Assembly: GCF_018596315.1 (NCBI RefSeq)
Contig: NZ_JAHEAG010000038.1
Location: forward strand, 1 to 55,137
Source of the DNA: Bradyrhizobium sp. SRL28
GTDB taxonomy: Bacteria > Pseudomonadota > Alphaproteobacteria > Rhizobiales > Xanthobacteraceae
DNA length: 55,137 nt
Direction of reading: 5' to 3'
The stretch's first letter is position 1. Every line of letters begins with the position of its first letter. The notes under the pieces were generated by a model. It saw only the letters and a list, made by a program, of their open reading frames with translations. It was not told the origin of the DNA and did no database searches. Both the position numbers and the translations under genes were made by a program. Below are positions 52,180-55,137 of the stretch, in pieces.

Positions 52180-52785
52180 ATGACTGAGAGCGTCATGTAT
52201 CACGAAGGAAATCGACAACTGCAGGATCGGTTCGACAGCCGCCGGATTTCGGACCGGCTGGAAGAGAAGCTGATGCGCAAGGAATTTACCGCTGACGACA
52301 AGCAGTACATCGAAAGCTTGCCATACTTCTTTCTGGCGACGGCCGATGCCGAAGGCCGGCCCGATTGCTCGTTCAAGGGCGGGGCGCCGGGTTTTGTGCG
52401 CATCACCGGGCCTTCCGAGATCGCATTCCCCGACTATGACGGGAACGGCATGTTCAAGAGTCTCGGCAACATCGTCGTCAATGCCGATGTCGGATTGCTG
52501 TTCCTCGCCATGCATGACAAGCCGCGGCGTCTGCGGGTCAACGGTAGCGCCAGGGTGAGCGACAACGACCCGCTGCTCGCGGAGACGGTCGGCGCGCAGC
52601 TCATCGTTCGCGTGACCGCGCGCGCAATCTTTCCCAACTGCCCCCGCTACATTCCGACGATGGGGTCGATCGAGCCGTCGATCTACGCGCCGATCGCCGG
52701 ACAGGACGCGCCGGAGCCGGCGTGGAAAGGCTTTGCGGACTTCAAGGACTGCATCCACCCGCGGCAACCGACATTCAAGGGGTGA
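52180..52785 (+). CDS. Pyridoxamine 5'-phosphate oxidase-family flavin protein
   Basis: A 201-aa protein with a split-barrel flavin-binding fold: FFLATADAEGRPDCSFKGG is the family's first strands, PDYDGNGMFKSLGNIVVNAD the second conserved block, and a C-terminal WKGFADFKD follows. It probably binds FMN or F420-like cofactors and reduces an unknown substrate. Length is typical. The ATG at 52180 follows AGGAGGAAGC. It is not the vitamin B6 enzyme itself. Confidence 0.82.
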   Translation: MTESVMYHEGNRQLQDRFDSRRISDRLEEKLMRKEFTADDKQYIESLPYFFLATADAEGRPDCSFKGGAPGFVRITGPSEIAFPDYDGNGMFKSLGNIVVNADVGLLFLAMHDKPRRLRVNGSARVSDNDPLLAETVGAQLIVRVTARAIFPNCPRYIPTMGSIEPSIYAPIAGQDAPEPAWKGFADFKDCIHPRQPTFKG

Positions 52786-53091
52786 GAGGTCGATTGCAGC
52801 CCGCGCCGGTGTAGCGTGCTGGAAAGGTGCTGGCGCATCGCTTCAGTTGAAAATTGAATCCGAAGAACACCCCGTCGTCCCTGCCTAGTGCGCAATTGCG
52901 CACGGGCGCAGGGACCCATACCGCGTGATCTATCGATGAAGCGTGGTGGCTGACGCTCTCCGTAAGTCAACTAGAACTATGGGTTACTGAAGCGAAGCCG
53001 TCGTGCCGCGTGCCCTTCACAACGGCCGCGGCGTATGGGTCCCTGCGTTCGCAGGGACGACGGTGAAGTCTTTGCAATGAACGGAAGTTCC
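52786..53091. other. Intergenic region with mosaic repeat
   Basis: 306 bases between convergent genes. Most is the repeat at 52873-53062. No gene is seen. Confidence 0.6.
52873..53062. repeat. Mosaic palindromic repeat, copy 2
   Basis: It is bounded by CGTCGTCCC (52873) and GGGACGACG (ends 53062), like 41156-41302, with inner TGGGTCCCTGCG hairpins and the palindrome TGCGCAATTGCGCA. It probably ends both convergent transcripts. Confidence 0.6.
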
Positions 53092-54699
53092 TTAGATCGC
53101 CGTCATCTCACCCTTTGTCCACGCTTCGCGCAGCTTGAATTTCTGGATCTTGCCCGATCCGGTCAGCGGGAACGCGTCCACCACGAACCAGTGCTTCGGC
53201 GTCTTGTGCGGCGCGAGCGAGGCGCGCATGTAGTCGATCAGTTCTTCCTTTTCGATTGTTGTCCCCGGCGCCGGGCGGATAAAGGCCGCGACCTCTTCAC
53301 CCCACTTCTCGTGGGGAACACCGATCACGGCGACTTCGCCGACCTTCGGATGCTTGAACAAGAGTTCTTCCAGCTCGCGCGGATAGATGTTCTCGCCGCC
53401 GCGGATGATCATGTCCTTGAGGCGGCCTTCCACCGTGCAGTAGCCGCGGGCATCCATCGCGCAGAGATCGCCGGTATGCAGCCAGCCGTCGGCGTCGATC
53501 GCGGCTGCGGTCGCATCCGGCATTTCGAAGTAACCGAGCATCACGTGATAGCCGCGGGTGCAGAACTCGCCGATCGTGCCCACCGGAACGGTCTCGCCGG
53601 TCGCGGGGTCGATGATCTTGTTTTCCATATTGGGAAGCGGCAGGCCGATCGTATTGGCCTTGTCCTCGACGCTGTCGGTGGTGCGGGTTTGCGCCGCGAC
53701 CGGAGAGCATTCGGTCTGCCCGAACACAATCGTGAATGGCGCGCCGAGCTTTTCTTCCAATAGCCGCACCAGCGCGGCCGGCACCGTGGAGCCGCCGGAG
53801 CAGATCGCCTTGACAGAGGAGAGATCGGTCGCCGCAAAGGTCGGGTGTTCCAGCATCGCGACCAGCATGGTGGGAACGCCGAGCATCGCATTGCCGCGAT
53901 AGGTCCCGAGCATTTCCAGCACCAGTCCGGGCTCGAACGCCTCGACCAGCACCGTGGTCGCGGCTTTCGATACCGCGCCGATCACGCAGCAGACGCAGCC
54001 GCCGGTATGAAACAGCGGCATCGTGGTGACGAAGACGTCGCCGGCATCGACGCCCATGCGGTCGGCGGTATCGGCGCCGTTGTTGAGAAGTCCGCGATGC
54101 CGGAGCAGGGCGCCTTTCGGAAAGCCCGTGGTGCCCGAGGTGTACTGGATCATGACGGGGTCGTCGGGACTGACGGCCGGCAGGGTGACGCTCTCGTCGT
54201 CGCCTGCCGCGATGAAGGCGTCCCAGTCGTCGAAGCAGATGATTTCGCGCAGGTCCGGGCAGTTCGGCGCCACCGCCTGCACCGTCTCGAGCATCGGGTT
54301 GCCGCGGAAACCGCTGACGACGAAAACGCCGGCCGAGCGCGACTGCTTCAGCACATATTCGACTTCGCGGGCGCGAAAGGCCGGGTTCACGGTGACGAGC
54401 ACCACGCCCGCCATGCCGGCGCCGAATTCGAGCATCATCCATTCCGGGATGTTCTGTGCCCAGACCGCAATGCGATCGCCGGGCTTGAAGCGCGACAGCA
54501 GCGCGCGGGCGGTGCGCTGGGCTTCGCGATAGAACTGCGCATGGGTCCATTGACGGCGCAGCTTCGGATCGGGGACGCCGGCTATCAGGGCCAGACGATC
54601 GGGCGCCGCCTCGGCCGCCTTGCGCAAGAGATCGCCGAACGTCATCTCCCGCACCGCAGGCGTCGCGGGGCCTGCGACGTGCGACTTCGTCAATGTCAT
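53092..54699 (-). CDS. AMP-forming acyl-CoA synthetase (ANL superfamily)
   Basis: 535 aa. The P-loop is IQYTSGTTGFPKGALLRH. Then come the acyl site GQTECSPVAAQ, the hinge GRLKDMIIRGGENIYP, and the catalytic Lys near the C-terminus in GSGKIQKFKL. It activates a carboxylic acid to acyl-AMP and then acyl-CoA; chain length cannot be told, but it resembles medium-chain FadD-like enzymes. ATG 54699 is preferred to the longer frame to 54768 because the family N-terminus begins there and GGAGG lies upstream. Confidence 0.9.
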   Translation of the reverse strand: MTLTKSHVAGPATPAVREMTFGDLLRKAAEAAPDRLALIAGVPDPKLRRQWTHAQFYREAQRTARALLSRFKPGDRIAVWAQNIPEWMMLEFGAGMAGVVLVTVNPAFRAREVEYVLKQSRSAGVFVVSGFRGNPMLETVQAVAPNCPDLREIICFDDWDAFIAAGDDESVTLPAVSPDDPVMIQYTSGTTGFPKGALLRHRGLLNNGADTADRMGVDAGDVFVTTMPLFHTGGCVCCVIGAVSKAATTVLVEAFEPGLVLEMLGTYRGNAMLGVPTMLVAMLEHPTFAATDLSSVKAICSGGSTVPAALVRLLEEKLGAPFTIVFGQTECSPVAAQTRTTDSVEDKANTIGLPLPNMENKIIDPATGETVPVGTIGEFCTRGYHVMLGYFEMPDATAAAIDADGWLHTGDLCAMDARGYCTVEGRLKDMIIRGGENIYPRELEELLFKHPKVGEVAVIGVPHEKWGEEVAAFIRPAPGTTIEKEELIDYMRASLAPHKTPKHWFVVDAFPLTGSGKIQKFKLREAWTKGEMTAI

Positions 54700-54873
54700 T
54701 AAAGCCTCCCCGGTCCGGGGACGGCGCCGTTCTTGCTGCCGGCGTTTCAGTCGTCCCCCGGTGGTCAAAATGCCCTCCGTCGCCGGTCAATGCAAGCGGA
54801 CTATGACGTGCAGGAACTTTGCATGCCACCGGTAATTACTTTTTTGCCAAACGGAGGAAGCCGGAGAAAAGCA

Positions 54874-55116
54874 ATGGCACGCAGATACTCGAAGAAAGCG
54901 TCGACCGACGTCAGGCGCGCGATGAAGAAACGCAAGGCTGGTACGCTGAAGAGCGGCCGCTCGGGCAGGAAGGTCAAGAGCCGCAAACAGGCGATTGCGA
55001 TCGGACTGTCGGAGGCGAGGGCCAAGGGCAAGAAAGTGCCGAAGAAGGCTGCGAAGAAGCGGAAGGCTTCGAAGAAGAAGACGGCGAAGAAGTCGAAGCG
55101 GAAGACGAAGCGGTAG
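54874..55116 (+). CDS. Lysine-rich DUF6496-type small protein
   Basis: 80 aa, extremely basic. The N-terminal ARRYSKKASTDVRRAMKKRK and the central GRKVKSRKQAIAIGLSEARA match the DUF6496 pattern, with a histone-H1-like KKAAKKRKASKKKTAKKSKR tail. It probably binds DNA or RNA. The ATG at 54874 follows GGAG with suitable spacing. The window ends 21 bases later. Confidence 0.8.
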   Translation: MARRYSKKASTDVRRAMKKRKAGTLKSGRSGRKVKSRKQAIAIGLSEARAKGKKVPKKAAKKRKASKKKTAKKSKRKTKR

Positions 55117-55137
55117 GCGAAGAAGCGGCGGTAGCAC

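Overview
The window looks like chromosome from a Bradyrhizobium-type alphaproteobacterium. Coding is dense and GC-rich, the gene families and the interspersed palindromic repeats resemble those of that group, and the formate dehydrogenase is the two-subunit alphaproteobacterial kind. This is a judgement from memory of protein families and repeats, not from a search.

Region 1 (1-10163) is the right-hand part of an integrative element. A tyrosine integrase (8700-9845, minus) lies next to the 3' end of a tRNA-Ile2(CAU) gene (10164-10239, minus), with about 300 bp of repeat-rich attachment-type DNA between them. Inward come three small excisionase/AlpA-like HTH proteins, an XRE-like regulator, a 1080-aa primase-polymerase/helicase fusion and several unknown small genes, nearly all on the minus strand. 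A PAS-HWE histidine kinase (2646-3644) is the only plus-strand gene and looks like cargo. The left end of the element is not in the window.

Region 2 (10.4-35.1 kb) is core genome built around molybdenum cofactor and formate oxidation. It has two periplasmic binding proteins, two MoeA-type proteins (one degenerate, one fused to a PBP-like domain), a NicC-like monooxygenase, an aldehyde dehydrogenase, a ModE-type HTH regulator carrying the same PBP-like domain, fdhD-mobA, mobB-moeA and a TusA-like protein. A sigma54 two-component pair follows. Two tandem palindromes and a consensus -24/-12 promoter then lead into an oxalate/formate-family transporter, and the fused FdsGB and FdsA subunits of an NAD-dependent formate dehydrogenase come next. 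Together they make a plausible formate module: sensing, transport, oxidation, and maturation of the Mo-bis-MGD enzyme.

Region 3 (35.1-51.8 kb) holds a LysM protein, a CorA-family transporter, a set of small uncharacterised minus-strand genes with a DapA-like enzyme, and a full kdp operon: two extra tiny membrane ORFs with kdpF, then kdpA, B, C, D, E. CCTAT-type half-sites repeated at 11-bp steps occur upstream of kdp and upstream of three of the minus-strand transcription units. This suggests one KdpE regulon covering both. A GDYXXLXY protein and a DUF2157 membrane protein follow.

Region 4 (52.2-55.1 kb) has a pyridoxamine-phosphate-oxidase-fold protein, an acyl-CoA synthetase and a lysine-rich DUF6496-type protein. 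At least six intergenic spaces carry palindromic repeats that probably double as transcription ends.
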